This document shows positions 24,750 to 32,844 of a stretch of 64,000 nucleotides of DNA, piece by piece. The DNA is from an uncultured bacterium (GTDB lineage: Bacteria; Actinomycetota; Coriobacteriia; Coriobacteriales; Eggerthellaceae): positions 1 through 64,000 of the forward strand of contig CAJMPP010000004.1 in NCBI GenBank assembly GCA_905215325.1, given 5' to 3'. The notes beneath the pieces were generated by a model, which had not been told where the DNA came from, did not search any database, and was given only the letters and a program-made list of their open reading frames with translations. A program made the position numbers and the translations under genes. Position 1 is the first letter of the stretch; every line of letters begins with the position of its first letter.

Positions 24750-25979
24750 ATGGAAACCACTATGCCACACAAAGAAAAAGCTTCCGAGATGAAGCACTAC
24801 GCCGGCAAAGCCGTGTTCTCCGCGGCCATCGGCCACGCGCTCGACGGCCTGGACCTCATGATCTTGAGCTTCGCGCTCTCCGGCATCATCGCCACCTTCG
24901 GCGTTGACAACGCCACCGCCGGCTCGCTCACGTCCATCACGCTGGCGGGCGCCTTCCTGGGCGGCCTGGTCTTCGGCACGCTGGCCGACAAGCTCGGCCG
25001 CATCAGGGTGCTCACTTACTCGGTCATCTTCTTCGGCGTGTTCACCCTGTGCTCGGCTTTCGCTCCCAACTTCGAGCTGATGGCGCTGTTCCGCTTCCTG
25101 GCGGGCCTGGGCATCGGCGCCGAGTTCGGCTTGGGCATGGCCATCGCCTCCGAGGTTTCCAGCCCCGCTAACCGCGCGAAGGCCACTTCCGCCGTCGGCT
25201 TGGGCTTCCAGGTAGGCGTGCTGGTCGCCTCGCTGGCGTCCGCGCCCATCATCGCCGCGTTCGGCTGGCGCGGCCTGTTCGCGGTCGGCGTCGTTCCCGC
25301 CATCGTCGCCATCATCATCCGCGCGTTCGTTCCCGAACCGCCCATCTTCGAGGAGCACAAGGCCTCCGGCAAGAAGCACGGCAACCTGGCCAGCCTGTTC
25401 AACTCGCCCACGCGCATCAAGTACTCCGTGATCATCATCATCCTGTGCACCGTGCAGAACGCCGGCTACTTCGGCATCATGACCTGGCTGCCGAAGTACC
25501 TCAACGGCGAGCTGGGCCTGAGCCTGACCTCCACCGGCATGTGGACCGCCGTCACCGTCATCGGCATGATGATCGGCATCTCGGTGTTCGGCTGGCTGGC
25601 CGACAAGGCCGGCCGCCGCCCCGCGTTCTGGACCTTCCAGATCGGCGCCGCCGTCATGATCGTCATCTACAGCCAGCTGACCAACCCCACGGCGCTGCTG
25701 TTCGGCGGCTTCTTCATGGGCATGTTCGCCAACGGCATGATCGGCGGCTACGGCACGCTGATCGCCGAGCTATTCCCCACCGAGGTGCGCGGCACGGCGC
25801 AAACCGCGCTGTACAACGCCGGTCGCTTCATCGGCGGCGCGTCGGCCCCGGTGGTCATCCCGATCATCGCCGCCGGCCACGGCTTCGGCTTCGCCATCGG
25901 CTGCGTGGCCTGCATCTACGTGGTCGCGTTCATCGCCATGTTCTTCCTGCCCGAGAAAAAGGGCTCCGACCTGGAATAA
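24750..25979 (+). CDS. MFS transporter, organic/aromatic acid:H+ symporter type
   Basis: The 409-residue protein has 12 transmembrane helices. Helix 1 carries DGLDLMILSFALSGI, the D-x-x-D motif of the AAHS (aromatic acid:H+ symporter) subgroup. The loop 2-3 motif is GTLADKLGRIRVL and the loop 8-9 copy is GWLADKAGRRPAFW. The conserved R-x-x-x-G-x-G-x-G-x-E motif is RFLAGLGIGAEFGLG and ELFPTEVRGTAQ is in the second half. Relatives carry 4-hydroxybenzoate, shikimate-like or other small carboxylates, and some carry orotate-like acids. It is divergent from the dihydroorotase pair, which suggests uptake of dihydroorotate, orotate or a ureido acid; this is inference. In-frame ATG codons at 24750 and 24762 are both possible starts. 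Confidence 0.88.
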   Translation: METTMPHKEKASEMKHYAGKAVFSAAIGHALDGLDLMILSFALSGIIATFGVDNATAGSLTSITLAGAFLGGLVFGTLADKLGRIRVLTYSVIFFGVFTLCSAFAPNFELMALFRFLAGLGIGAEFGLGMAIASEVSSPANRAKATSAVGLGFQVGVLVASLASAPIIAAFGWRGLFAVGVVPAIVAIIIRAFVPEPPIFEEHKASGKKHGNLASLFNSPTRIKYSVIIIILCTVQNAGYFGIMTWLPKYLNGELGLSLTSTGMWTAVTVIGMMIGISVFGWLADKAGRRPAFWTFQIGAAVMIVIYSQLTNPTALLFGGFFMGMFANGMIGGYGTLIAELFPTEVRGTAQTALYNAGRFIGGASAPVVIPIIAAGHGFGFAIGCVACIYVVAFIAMFFLPEKKGSDLE

Positions 25980-26045
25980 CGTGCTGCGAACCGGCATGGC
26001 GCACCGAGCGCGTATACCAGTTCGACCGTGCTTGCAAGTTTGCGA

Positions 26046-26080
26046 AAGCGTCGTCCCCGCAAGGGGGGCGGCGCTTTTTG
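26046..26080 (+). terminator. Intrinsic terminator of the MFS gene
   Basis: Stem AGCGTCGTCCCC pairs with GGGGGCGGCGCT around GCAAG and is followed by TTTTTG, 66 bases after the stop codon. Confidence 0.85.
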
Positions 26081-26353
26081 TTTCGGCTAGGGTTTTCGGC
26101 TGCTGCCGCAAAACGGCGCAAGGCGCGTTGGGCCAAGCGCCGATGCTGGCCAACGGAGTCCGATCGGCAACAAACGATGCTTTGCGGCAACCCCCGAAAC
26201 GCTTCTGGGTGATAATCACCCTCCGCCACGCGAAATCGACATGCAAGGACACGCACTCGCACCCTTTTTGTCGGCGAATGCCGCGCAACCTATGATTCAA
26301 CCCGCAACTAGCCCGAAGACGCGACAAACCACCCAACCCCCTTCACGCTGCCG

Positions 26354-26547
26354 CGGCGTCGCGACCGGCACCGTTGCATTCGTCCGGCACCGTTGCGCCC
26401 CACCGACACGAGTTGGGCTCGACCGGCACGTGCTGCGCTCGTCCGGCACGAGTTGCGCTCGGCCTGGCAGGAGTTGCGCTCGACCGGCACCATTGCGCTC
26501 GCCCAGCGCAAGTTGCGCTTGCCCGGCGCCGGTGCATTCGTCCGGAC
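26354..26547 (+). repeat. Degenerate 20-bp tandem array
   Basis: Nine or ten head-to-tail units of about 20 bp, consensus GTTGCGCTCGACCGGCACGA, each with several changes. The unit length is not a multiple of three and no gene runs through it. There are no spacers, so it is not a CRISPR array. Confidence 0.75.
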
Positions 26548-26568
26548 CCTGTCGCAGGATCGAATAGT

Positions 26569-26694
26569 CGATACGTCTGCGTTTTAACCTCGCATCCGGC
26601 ACTAGCCCACTTCGGGGAAGCTCCATATGCCCAGTTCACAGGCTTGGATGATTGCAGGCTACTGCGCCGCTTGCCATTCAAACGCAGACGTATC
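26569..26694. mobile_element. 126-bp inverted-repeat (MITE-like) element, copy 1
   Basis: The ends are perfect 16-bp inverted repeats (CGATACGTCTGCGTTT and its complement). The centre is similar to that of copy 2 at 28342-28468 (127 bp). It has no coding capacity. It lies downstream of the cold-shock gene. Confidence 0.7.
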
Positions 26695-26747
26695 GGCTTT
26701 TCGTCGCGCAACCGCCATTCCCAGCGCCGCATGCGGGCCCGGGCATC

Positions 26748-26781
26748 AAAAAAGCCCCTGCGCAGCACACGCAGGGGCTTT
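26748..26781 (-). terminator. Intrinsic terminator of the cold-shock gene
   Basis: Read on the minus strand: 11-bp stem AAGCCCCTGCG/CGCAGGGGCTT with a 7-base loop, followed by TTTTTT. It ends 28 bases after the csp stop codon. Confidence 0.9.
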
Positions 26782-26808
26782 CAGCTACCTGTTTAAGAAA
26801 GCGGTGGG

Positions 26809-27012
26809 TTACAGACGAACCACGTTGCTTGCCTGGAGCTTACCGTTCTGACCAGTGGTCACGTCGAAGGAAACAGCCTGGCCCTCGTCGAGGGTCTTGA
26901 AGCCGTCCATCTTGATCTCAGAGAAGTGCACGAACAGGTCCTCGCCGTCGTTCTGAGAGATGAAGCCGTAACCCTTCTCGGGGTTAAACCACTTAACAGT
27001 ACCTTCCGCCAT
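26809..27012 (-). CDS. cspA: Cold-shock domain protein (CspA family)
   Basis: The 67-residue protein is a single five-stranded OB fold. RNP1 (KGYGFIS) and RNP2 (DLFVHFS) are intact, preceded by the typical start [11 protein letters not shown] and ending with [11 protein letters not shown]. Such proteins bind single-stranded RNA and DNA and melt RNA secondary structure in cold or fast growth. ATG 27012 has AGAGGA upstream; the open frame extends further without homology. A leader of at least 90 bases separates it from the next upstream sequence and may carry the usual cold-shock control. Confidence 0.96.
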   Translation of the reverse strand: MAEGTVKWFNPEKGYGFISQNDGEDLFVHFSEIKMDGFKTLDEGQAVSFDVTTGQNGKLQASNVVRL

Positions 27013-27302
27013 TTTAAATCCTCTTTTCTCTCCCGCGCTATCGCACGGGGGTAACACTGCGCGTTGCATGGCGGCAACACTCGCCCTCACCTCGAGAGCA
27101 CGCGTTCCATCATACGCTAACCGCCAAGGAAAACGTCCGGGAATCTGGCAGGGCGGGAAGATTTAACGCTGAGTTGTCAATGCGGCCGCGATTGGAGACC
27201 GGGCATTTGCCAAGGCAGAAATCGTAGCCTTTTCATAGGGGTTTCCTGCTGGCGCTTAGCGGGGTGGGCAACCCGCCGCCTGCGCCATCTCGCGCGGGCT
27301 CC

Positions 27303-27428
27303 CATAAGGCTATGACGCTAGAGGCGCTATCTCGGGCAGGCCCCCAGAAGGCTACGCGCCACCTGCGCTATCTCGCACGCAACTCCCAGAAGGCTACGCG
27401 CCACCTGCGCTATCTCGCACGCAACTCC
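27303..27428. repeat. 42-bp tandem repeat spanning the end of the methyltransferase gene
   Basis: 27345-27386 and 27387-27428 are identical 42-bp units (CAGAAGGCTACGCGCCACCT, then GCGCTATCTCGCACGCAACTCC). A third, degenerate unit occupies 27303-27344. The unit nearest the gene contains its last codons and stop (E-L-R-A-R-stop), so the 3' end of the gene has been copied downstream. Confidence 0.85.
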
Positions 27429-28240
27429 CAAAACGCTACGGCACTGGCAGCGGCGACGTTGAGGCTGTCCACGCCGTGGGCCATGGGAATCTTCACCGTG
27501 TAGTCGCAGGCGGCGATAGTCGAGGGGAACAGGCCCGCCCCCTCGGTGCCCAGCACCATGGCCAAGCGCTCGCATGCGGCAAGCTGCAGGTCGCCCAAAG
27601 CCAGCGAGCGGTCCTCGAGCGCAAGCGCCGCCACCTTGAACCCGGCGATATGCAAAAGCGGGATGCCCTCGGCGGCCCATTGGCGCTGCGTGCCGATGCG
27701 CGTCCACGGCACCTGTAGCACCGTGCCCTGGCTCGTGCGGCTGGCGCGGCGGAACAGCGGGTCGTGGCACGAGGGCGTGACCAGCACGGCATCGATGCCG
27801 AACGCGTGCGCCGCACGGAACGCGCTGCCGATGTTGGCGTAGTTGCCCACGTCCTCGAGCACGGCAATACGGCGGGCGCCGGCAAGCAGCTGCGCGGGAT
27901 CGGGCAGCGCGGGGCGCTCGAACGCCGCTACAGGACCGCGCACGATCTTGTAGCCGGTGACCTGGGAAAACAGGGAGTCGGGGACGCACAGGGCCGGGCA
28001 TGCGGGGTGTTGCGCAAGCAGCTGGCGCGCAAGCGGCGCAGCATCGTCGGCCCAGGACTCGCTTACCAGAAAGGAGCGCGGGCAGGCGCCGGCCTCGATA
28101 GCTGCCGCGATGACCGCGCGCGACTCCGCCATGAACAAGCCGGCGGGCGCGTCGGGCCAAGCGGCCAGATCGGCATCGCGCACACGCGCATACGGCGCTA
28201 AACGCGCATCGTTTGCGCTGGTCAGATGCTCATACGGCAT
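27410..28240 (-). CDS. SpoU/TrmH-family RNA 2'-O-methyltransferase
   Basis: The protein has 276 residues of the SPOUT class. An N-terminal substrate-binding part (GLFMAESRAVIAAAIEAG) is followed by the knotted catalytic domain. Its three motifs are NYANIGSAFRAA (motif 1 with the catalytic Asn/Arg), LGTEGAGL (motif 2) and IPMAHGVDSLNVAAASAV (motif 3). These enzymes use S-adenosylmethionine to methylate a ribose 2'-OH in rRNA or tRNA; the target nucleotide cannot be told from sequence. The 3' end of the gene lies in the first unit of a 42-bp tandem repeat. The gene appears to be on its own. Confidence 0.92.
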   Translation of the reverse strand: MPYEHLTSANDARLAPYARVRDADLAAWPDAPAGLFMAESRAVIAAAIEAGACPRSFLVSESWADDAAPLARQLLAQHPACPALCVPDSLFSQVTGYKIVRGPVAAFERPALPDPAQLLAGARRIAVLEDVGNYANIGSAFRAAHAFGIDAVLVTPSCHDPLFRRASRTSQGTVLQVPWTRIGTQRQWAAEGIPLLHIAGFKVAALALEDRSLALGDLQLAACERLAMVLGTEGAGLFPSTIAACDYTVKIPMAHGVDSLNVAAASAVAFWELRAR

Positions 28241-28662
28241 GAGTTTGTCCTTTCGTCGCCTGACGTTTGCAGCAAGGCCATCGCACGGGTCGTTGTGTCA
28301 CGCTATTTTAGCGCCCAGGAGGCGCACTCGGCCAAATCGGTCGATACGTCTGCGTTCAAATAAGCAGTTGGCAAGTAGCACCCTCTGCGAGACCAGCATA
28401 TTCCCAGGTCAGAGCCATGCCAATAAATCGGCTACTTCGGGTTTGCCGATTCAAACGCAGACGTATCGCATGCATTCCCTCATTTGGCCGGTTCGGCCGG
28501 TCCGGCCTCGCTATCCGCGTCCGCTGATTCGACCACGGCAGCTGGTCATCCTGATACGGACGGTTCACGCGCATCGGCACTCTCACCCGCCTCCCCGAAT
28601 CGTGCCGAACTCGGCCGATTTCACCTCGCTGGCCACGGGTCGGGGTTGACGCTGCGGCAAGC
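28241..28662. other. Intergenic region with the second MITE-like copy
   Basis: Holds the 127-bp inverted-repeat element (28342-28468). The left part is the upstream region of the methyltransferase gene. No gene is supported elsewhere. Confidence 0.5.
28342..28468. mobile_element. 127-bp inverted-repeat (MITE-like) element, copy 2
   Basis: CGATACGTCTGCGTT at the left end and AACGCAGACGTATCG at the right end. The inner sequence aligns with that of copy 1 in the same orientation (for example CATATTCCCAGGTCA against CATATGCCCAGTTCA). The two copies flank the csp and methyltransferase genes. Confidence 0.7.
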
Positions 28663-29583
28663 CTATTGTTGCAGCAAAGTTCGGCTGGTTTGCGCGATTC
28701 GCTCGCGCAGTTCGGCGGGGTCGTCGCCTCGCAAGGCCGCAAGCTGGGCCAGCGTTTCCTCGAGCAGCTTTCGCACTCGGGCGGCGTTCCACGGAGCACC
28801 CGCGGACGCGGGCTCATCGGTCTCAAGCAGCAACCGGTCAGCCGGGATGGCCTGCGCGTAGGCTCGTCCGCGCTTCGACTGCAACATGCGCGGGTTCACG
28901 CTGAAGTAGCAGCCCGCCCGCCGCGCGCGCGTGAGCTGGTCGGACGTGCCCGAAAACCAATGGATAACGCAAGCGTTGCCCGCCGCGCCGTCAAGCGCGC
29001 TCGTGCGCATCAATACATCGAGCACCTGGTCAACCGCGCGAACCGCATGCACCGACAGCACCTTTCCTCCCGCACGGGCGCACGCCGATGCCACGGCCTC
29101 GAACGCCTCCACCTGCGCCACGCGCGTATCGATATGACGCGGCGAGAAATCCAATCCCACCTCACCGACGAAGCGATGTTGCGCGGTGAGCTCGCACAGA
29201 AATTCCAGGTCGCCGACCGTAACAAGCGATGTCTCAACGGCATCCTGATGCGCTAGCCCGTCAGGCACCGGCACGCCATCTCCCAGCGTCCCGCATTTAC
29301 CAACCCACCAAGGATGCAGGCCCACACCCACGCGCACGTTGCCCGCGCCGGCAAGCGCAACCCGCTGCTTGGCAAACTCCGCCGGCGTCACCGTATTTGA
29401 GAACACGCCGACGCCCAAAGCCGCAAACTCGCGGGCAGCCTCGGCAGCATCTTCGCAAAATCCCAGGTGGCAATGCATGTCGAAATAAGCGATCTCGTCC
29501 ATGTCCATGCGCCCCCGACAACCAGGCACACCACCTTGGTGGACAAGCCGCAGCGCCGTCGCGTTCGCGCCCCTATCGGCCAT
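28663..29583 (-). CDS. TatD family metal-dependent hydrolase
   Basis: The 306-residue TIM-barrel protein has metal sites FDMHCHLGF (H-x-H), VGEVGLDFSPRH (Glu), LSVHAVRAVDQ (His), VIHWFSGTSDQL (the H-W-F-S-G motif) and LLETDEP (Asp). Family members are deoxyribonucleases or D-aminoacyl-tRNA deacylase-like hydrolases. The start is ATG 29583 with GGAGGAG 5 bases upstream. The first 30 residues are extra compared with the family (catalysis begins near residue 35), so a later ATG (29508 or 29502) is also possible. It is followed by the repeat region, with no cotranscribed gene downstream. Confidence 0.9.
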   Translation of the reverse strand: MADRGANATALRLVHQGGVPGCRGRMDMDEIAYFDMHCHLGFCEDAAEAAREFAALGVGVFSNTVTPAEFAKQRVALAGAGNVRVGVGLHPWWVGKCGTLGDGVPVPDGLAHQDAVETSLVTVGDLEFLCELTAQHRFVGEVGLDFSPRHIDTRVAQVEAFEAVASACARAGGKVLSVHAVRAVDQVLDVLMRTSALDGAAGNACVIHWFSGTSDQLTRARRAGCYFSVNPRMLQSKRGRAYAQAIPADRLLLETDEPASAGAPWNAARVRKLLEETLAQLAALRGDDPAELRERIAQTSRTLLQQ

Positions 29584-29635
29584 AGATGCCTCCTCCACAA
29601 GCAACTCGCAGCCCTTGACCCACGCCCCGTTCGGC

Positions 29636-29938
29636 TTACACCTCGCGAACGAGCCGCCGCCGGACCTGCGTACCGATAAGATATTCGTCCTTCGCGGCCA
29701 TCAGTTTCGCGAAATGCGCAGACCGCGCGTGCTCCTGCTGCGCCGCCTCGTTTTCCCACTGCTCCAAAAGCACCACCTGATCAGGCGCGTCCATCGGCAG
29801 CAGATATTCATAGCCCAAGCATCCCGGCTCCTCGCGCGAAAGCTCGGCCATCCGAATCCTCGCCAACGCGGCCGCAAACGCATCGCGCAAACCCGGCTTC
29901 ACGAGATAGCGAACCTGAATGAACAGCGTTTCCTTCAT
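29636..29938 (-). CDS. ABM-domain (antibiotic biosynthesis monooxygenase-like) protein
   Basis: This 100-residue protein has a ferredoxin-like fold: FIQVRYLVKPGLRDAFAAAL at the start, EEPGCLGYEYLLPM in the middle (the P-G-x-x-x-Y core) and VVLLEQWENEAAQQEHARS then HF at the end (the W-x-x-x-x-x-x-x-x-H motif). The family includes quinol and haem monooxygenases and many proteins of unknown role. ATG 29938 follows GAAGGGGG. The gene lies 52 bases upstream of the tatD-like gene on the same strand, so the two are probably cotranscribed. Confidence 0.9.
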   Translation of the reverse strand: MKETLFIQVRYLVKPGLRDAFAAALARIRMAELSREEPGCLGYEYLLPMDAPDQVVLLEQWENEAAQQEHARSAHFAKLMAAKDEYLIGTQVRRRLVREV

Positions 29939-29987
29939 CGAAGCCCCCTTCGGCTCTCGCCGCCAGATTACAACTCCGCAATGAAAA

Positions 29988-30018
29988 CCGGGACAAAGGG
30001 ACTGCCCCCTTGTCCCGG
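29988..30018 (-). terminator. Terminator after tcdA
   Basis: Stem CCGGGACAAGGGGG pairs with CCCTTTGTCCCGG with a small bulge. On the minus strand it is followed by TTTTC. It lies 11 bases from the tcdA stop codon. Confidence 0.8.
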
Positions 30019-30028
30019 TTCGGTCCTG

Positions 30029-30853
30029 CTACGCCTCCGGCACCTGAGCTATCTCGCAGAGCACCTTGCCTGCCAGCATTTGGCCGAAAATCGGCGGCAT
30101 GAACGATGCCGTGCCCAGGTTTGTGCGCTCACGACGCTCGGCGCCCTCCACGGCGGGGCGCTTCACCGGCTCCTCGCACGAGTACAGCACGCGCAGGCGG
30201 CGGATGCCGCGCTTGCGGCACTCCTTGCGCATGACGCGCGCAAGCGGGTCGTTGCGCGTTTCGGAGACGTCGGCGAAGCGCAGGCATTCGGGGTGCAGCT
30301 TGTTGGCGCCGCCCATGCTGGAGATAAGCGGCATCCCCGTGCGGTCGGCGTACTCGGCGATGGCCAGTTTTGCGGAAACGGAGTCGATCGCATCGATGAG
30401 CATGTCGACTTTCCCCAGGTAGCGGTCGAGCAGCGGCGCCACATCGTCGGCGCGCAGGAACATGTCGAGCGCCTCCACCTGGCAGTCGGGGTTGATGTCG
30501 TGCACCATGTCGCGCACCACTTCGTGCTTTTTGCGCCCGAGCGTGCTGTGGAACGCGATGGCCTGACGGTTGATGTTGGACAGGCCGACGATGTCGTGAT
30601 CGATGACGATCAGGTGCCCCACGCCGCCGCGCGCCAGCGCCTCCACGCAGCTCGAGCCCACACCGCCCAGGCCGATGACCATGACGGTAGCGGCCTCCAC
30701 GCGGTCGAGGCCGGCGCTGGTCATGATGACCTCGAGCTTCTCGGTGGGCGTGCCGCGGCGCGTGCGGACGCGCAGCGATTCGGCGATTTCCTCGCGCGTG
30801 CGCGGCGCCGCAGCCGCAATAGTCGCATTCTTGCTGTTCACGTTCTCAGCCAT
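30029..30853 (-). CDS. tcdA: tRNA threonylcarbamoyladenosine dehydratase (E1-like)
   Basis: The 274-residue protein belongs to the ThiF/MoeB/E1 superfamily. The nucleotide loop is VIGLGGVGSSCVEALARGGV (G-x-G-G-V-G-S). Next come DHDIVGLSNINRQ (the D-x-x-x-x-S-N-x-N-R-Q motif), IDAIDSVSAKLAI and SSMGGANKLHPE. The C-terminus with EPVKRP and GTASFMPPIFGQMLAGKV matches TcdA/CsdL. It activates t6A37 of tRNA with ATP and closes it to the cyclic form ct6A. CsdL usually works with a cysteine desulfurase pair; the only one here, sufS, is 8 kb away. The start is ATG 30853 with a weak upstream site. No neighbour is linked. Confidence 0.94.
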   Translation of the reverse strand: MAENVNSKNATIAAAAPRTREEIAESLRVRTRRGTPTEKLEVIMTSAGLDRVEAATVMVIGLGGVGSSCVEALARGGVGHLIVIDHDIVGLSNINRQAIAFHSTLGRKKHEVVRDMVHDINPDCQVEALDMFLRADDVAPLLDRYLGKVDMLIDAIDSVSAKLAIAEYADRTGMPLISSMGGANKLHPECLRFADVSETRNDPLARVMRKECRKRGIRRLRVLYSCEEPVKRPAVEGAERRERTNLGTASFMPPIFGQMLAGKVLCEIAQVPEA

Positions 30854-31247
30854 GCCGTCCCTTTCGCGCGCGCCGCAAAAGCGGCGGTTTCGTGTTTCGC
30901 GTTCATCCTAGCATCGCGGGCGCGCGCAGCCCTCCGGCAGCCAACATCACCACGGAAGAAGGGGAAGGACGAGCGCCTACCGCAAAAAAGGTGCGCAGCA
31001 TTTCCCAAGAGAAGCCAGCGCAACGCCGCGCCGGTCACCGCCAGCTTCGCTTACGGAAAAACCGCGTTCCGCACACCACTCCGCCATAAGCGATTACGCC
31101 CCCTTCTGCCACCCCGCCGCGGCGATTACGCGCCCTCCTTGCAGCTACCCGCCTCAAGGGGAAGGAAAGCGAATGCGAGCCGTGAAGCACCATGCACGAC
31201 GAACGCAAAAGACCGGCCTTCATGCAAACCCACAAGCCACGTGAACG
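30854..31247. other. Intergenic region, no gene supported
   Basis: About 400 GC-rich bases between tcdA and the Ser/Gly-rich protein gene. Frames are open on both strands but their translations are dominated by Arg, Pro and Ala and match no family. No repeat stands out. Confidence 0.45.
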
Positions 31248-31290
31248 CAAAAGCGGGCGGGCACATTGGTTGCGCGCCCGCCCCGCTTGC
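31248..31290 (-). terminator. Intrinsic terminator of the Ser/Gly-rich protein gene
   Basis: On the minus strand: GCAAGCGGGGCGGGCGCG pairs with GTGCCCGCCCGCTTTTGC, interrupted by one base, with a run of four T at the end. It lies just after the stop codon. Confidence 0.8.
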
Positions 31291-31293
31291 CTG

Positions 31294-32844
31294 TTACGAA
31301 GCTGTAGTGGAGCTTGTGGAACTGCTGGCCGAGGATCCGGATGGGGAATCGCCCGCGGACCCCGCGGAGCCGTTGTTCGACGAGGAACTTCCCGTCCCTG
31401 CGGAACCGCTGGACGAGGAGCCGCTCGACGAGCTGCCGGTGTCGCTTGCGCTGCCGCTTCCGGAGCCGCCGGTTTGCGAACCGGATGTGCCGCCAGAGCC
31501 GCTACCGGAGCCGCCGGTGGTGGAACCCGTCGAGCTGCCGGAGCCGCTTGCGCTGCCCGACTCCGTGCCACTGGTCGAGGACCCGCTAGCGCTGCCGGAC
31601 CCGGAAGCCGAGCTTTCCGATGACTCGGTGCCGTCCTGATGCACAGGCGCGGCGGAATCCTTCGTGGCGGCGCCTTGCTGATCCTGCGTTGCCGACTGCT
31701 GCGACTTGCCGTTCAGCTTGCCCTTCGCCGTGGAGCCGTCGTCGGTCTGCGACGTCGAAGTGCCGGTGAACAGCGGCTCTGTCTTGGTGCCCACGCCTTC
31801 GCCCGCCGTCACCAGGTTGATGATACCCGCGGAGATGGCCACTGCGGCCAGGGCCGACACCACCGACACCGCGATCACGCCGCGCTGCATGCGCTGGCGG
31901 CGCAGATGCTCGGCACGGCCGCGCAGCACGCCCGTCTCGCCGTTTTCGCGCAGGTCATGCACGCTGCGGGTGGGGGTTGCGGAAGAGGCCGGACCGCCGG
32001 CAGCGGCCAAGTCGTCCGGCGCCGCCGCGGCGCCGGACGCAGGCATCGCGTCCATCACGCGTGTTGCAGAGGAGCCGCCCGCGGCTTCCGGCATCATGCG
32101 GGTTTCGCCCGCGGCTGCGGAGGGCCCCGCCTCATCGAGCGGGTTCAGCTCGCGCAGCTTGTCGGCAGATGCCTGCAGAAACTGCTTGTACACCTGCGAT
32201 GCGACGGTGGATACCACCGAGCCTACCGCCACGCCGATGACCGAGCCGGCGATGCCGATTTTCGACGACAGCAACATCGACGTCACCGCCGCCAACGCGC
32301 CGGCTGCCACCTGCGGCACCGACAGGCCTTCGAGCAGCCCGCCCAGCCCCTTGCGTTTGGGAGCCTCCTCCGCTTCCGCGGCGCTGCCGCTAACTCCGGG
32401 TGCCGCAAACCCAGCATTTACGTTGGGCACGACATTCACGCCACCTGCCGCAAACGCGCCGTTCGCGGCAGGCGAACCCGATGCGGCTTCCGTAGCCGCG
32501 ACACCGTTCGCGCCGGGCACGGCGCCTGCGCCCGGCGCCGCAAACCCGGCATTTGCACCGGGAACACCGCTCCCAACGGGCGCGGCACTCGCACCGGGCG
32601 CAGCGTTCCCGCCATTCCCGCCGGGAACGGCACTCGCACCGGGGACGTCGTTCGCATCGTTCCCGTCAGGAGCGGCGAACGGCATCATCACCCGTTGCGT
32701 CGACGCTGGGCGACCCCTAAGCGGGTACGGCGCCTGGGCCGCCCGCGCGGGTCTATCGGCGCGCAGAGGCATTTGCCGCGTTTCGCCCCCTGCCGGCATC
32801 CTCGTATCCTTACCCGCTTGCGGGTTTTCCTGCATATGCGCCAT
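31294..32844 (-). CDS. Ala/Gly-rich protein with two hydrophobic regions and Ser/Gly-rich tail
   Basis: The protein has 516 residues. Residues 1-160 are low in order: Met/Arg-rich, then Gly-Ala-Asn-Pro repeats (for example VPGANAGFAAPGAGAVPGAN). Then comes a glycine-zipper-like hydrophobic segment (VPQVAAGALAAVTSMLLSSK; IGIAGSVIGVAVGSVVSTVA) ending in SQVYKQFLQASADKLREL. After another linker there is one clear transmembrane helix (VIAVSVVSALAAVAISAGII). The last 130 residues are almost only Ser, Gly, Thr and Ala. The likely topology is a cytoplasmic N-terminus and an extracytoplasmic Ser/Gly tail. Function is unknown; it may act in the cell envelope. ATG 32844 has AGGAGG 6 bases upstream; the frame extends 93 bases further. 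Confidence 0.75.
   Translation of the reverse strand: MAHMQENPQAGKDTRMPAGGETRQMPLRADRPARAAQAPYPLRGRPASTQRVMMPFAAPDGNDANDVPGASAVPGGNGGNAAPGASAAPVGSGVPGANAGFAAPGAGAVPGANGVAATEAASGSPAANGAFAAGGVNVVPNVNAGFAAPGVSGSAAEAEEAPKRKGLGGLLEGLSVPQVAAGALAAVTSMLLSSKIGIAGSVIGVAVGSVVSTVASQVYKQFLQASADKLRELNPLDEAGPSAAAGETRMMPEAAGGSSATRVMDAMPASGAAAAPDDLAAAGGPASSATPTRSVHDLRENGETGVLRGRAEHLRRQRMQRGVIAVSVVSALAAVAISAGIINLVTAGEGVGTKTEPLFTGTSTSQTDDGSTAKGKLNGKSQQSATQDQQGAATKDSAAPVHQDGTESSESSASGSGSASGSSTSGTESGSASGSGSSTGSTTGGSGSGSGGTSGSQTGGSGSGSASDTGSSSSGSSSSGSAGTGSSSSNNGSAGSAGDSPSGSSASSSTSSTTAS

Larger units (their letters stand above)
26081..26747. other. Intergenic region made of repeats
   Basis: No gene is supported. 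It contains the 20-bp tandem array (26354-26547) and the first copy of the 126-bp inverted-repeat element (26569-26694). The rest shows no coding pattern. Confidence 0.5.

Noticed and set aside
26354..27428. Possible CRISPR arrays
   Set aside because: The 20-bp and 42-bp repeats are head to tail without spacers, and no cas gene is near.
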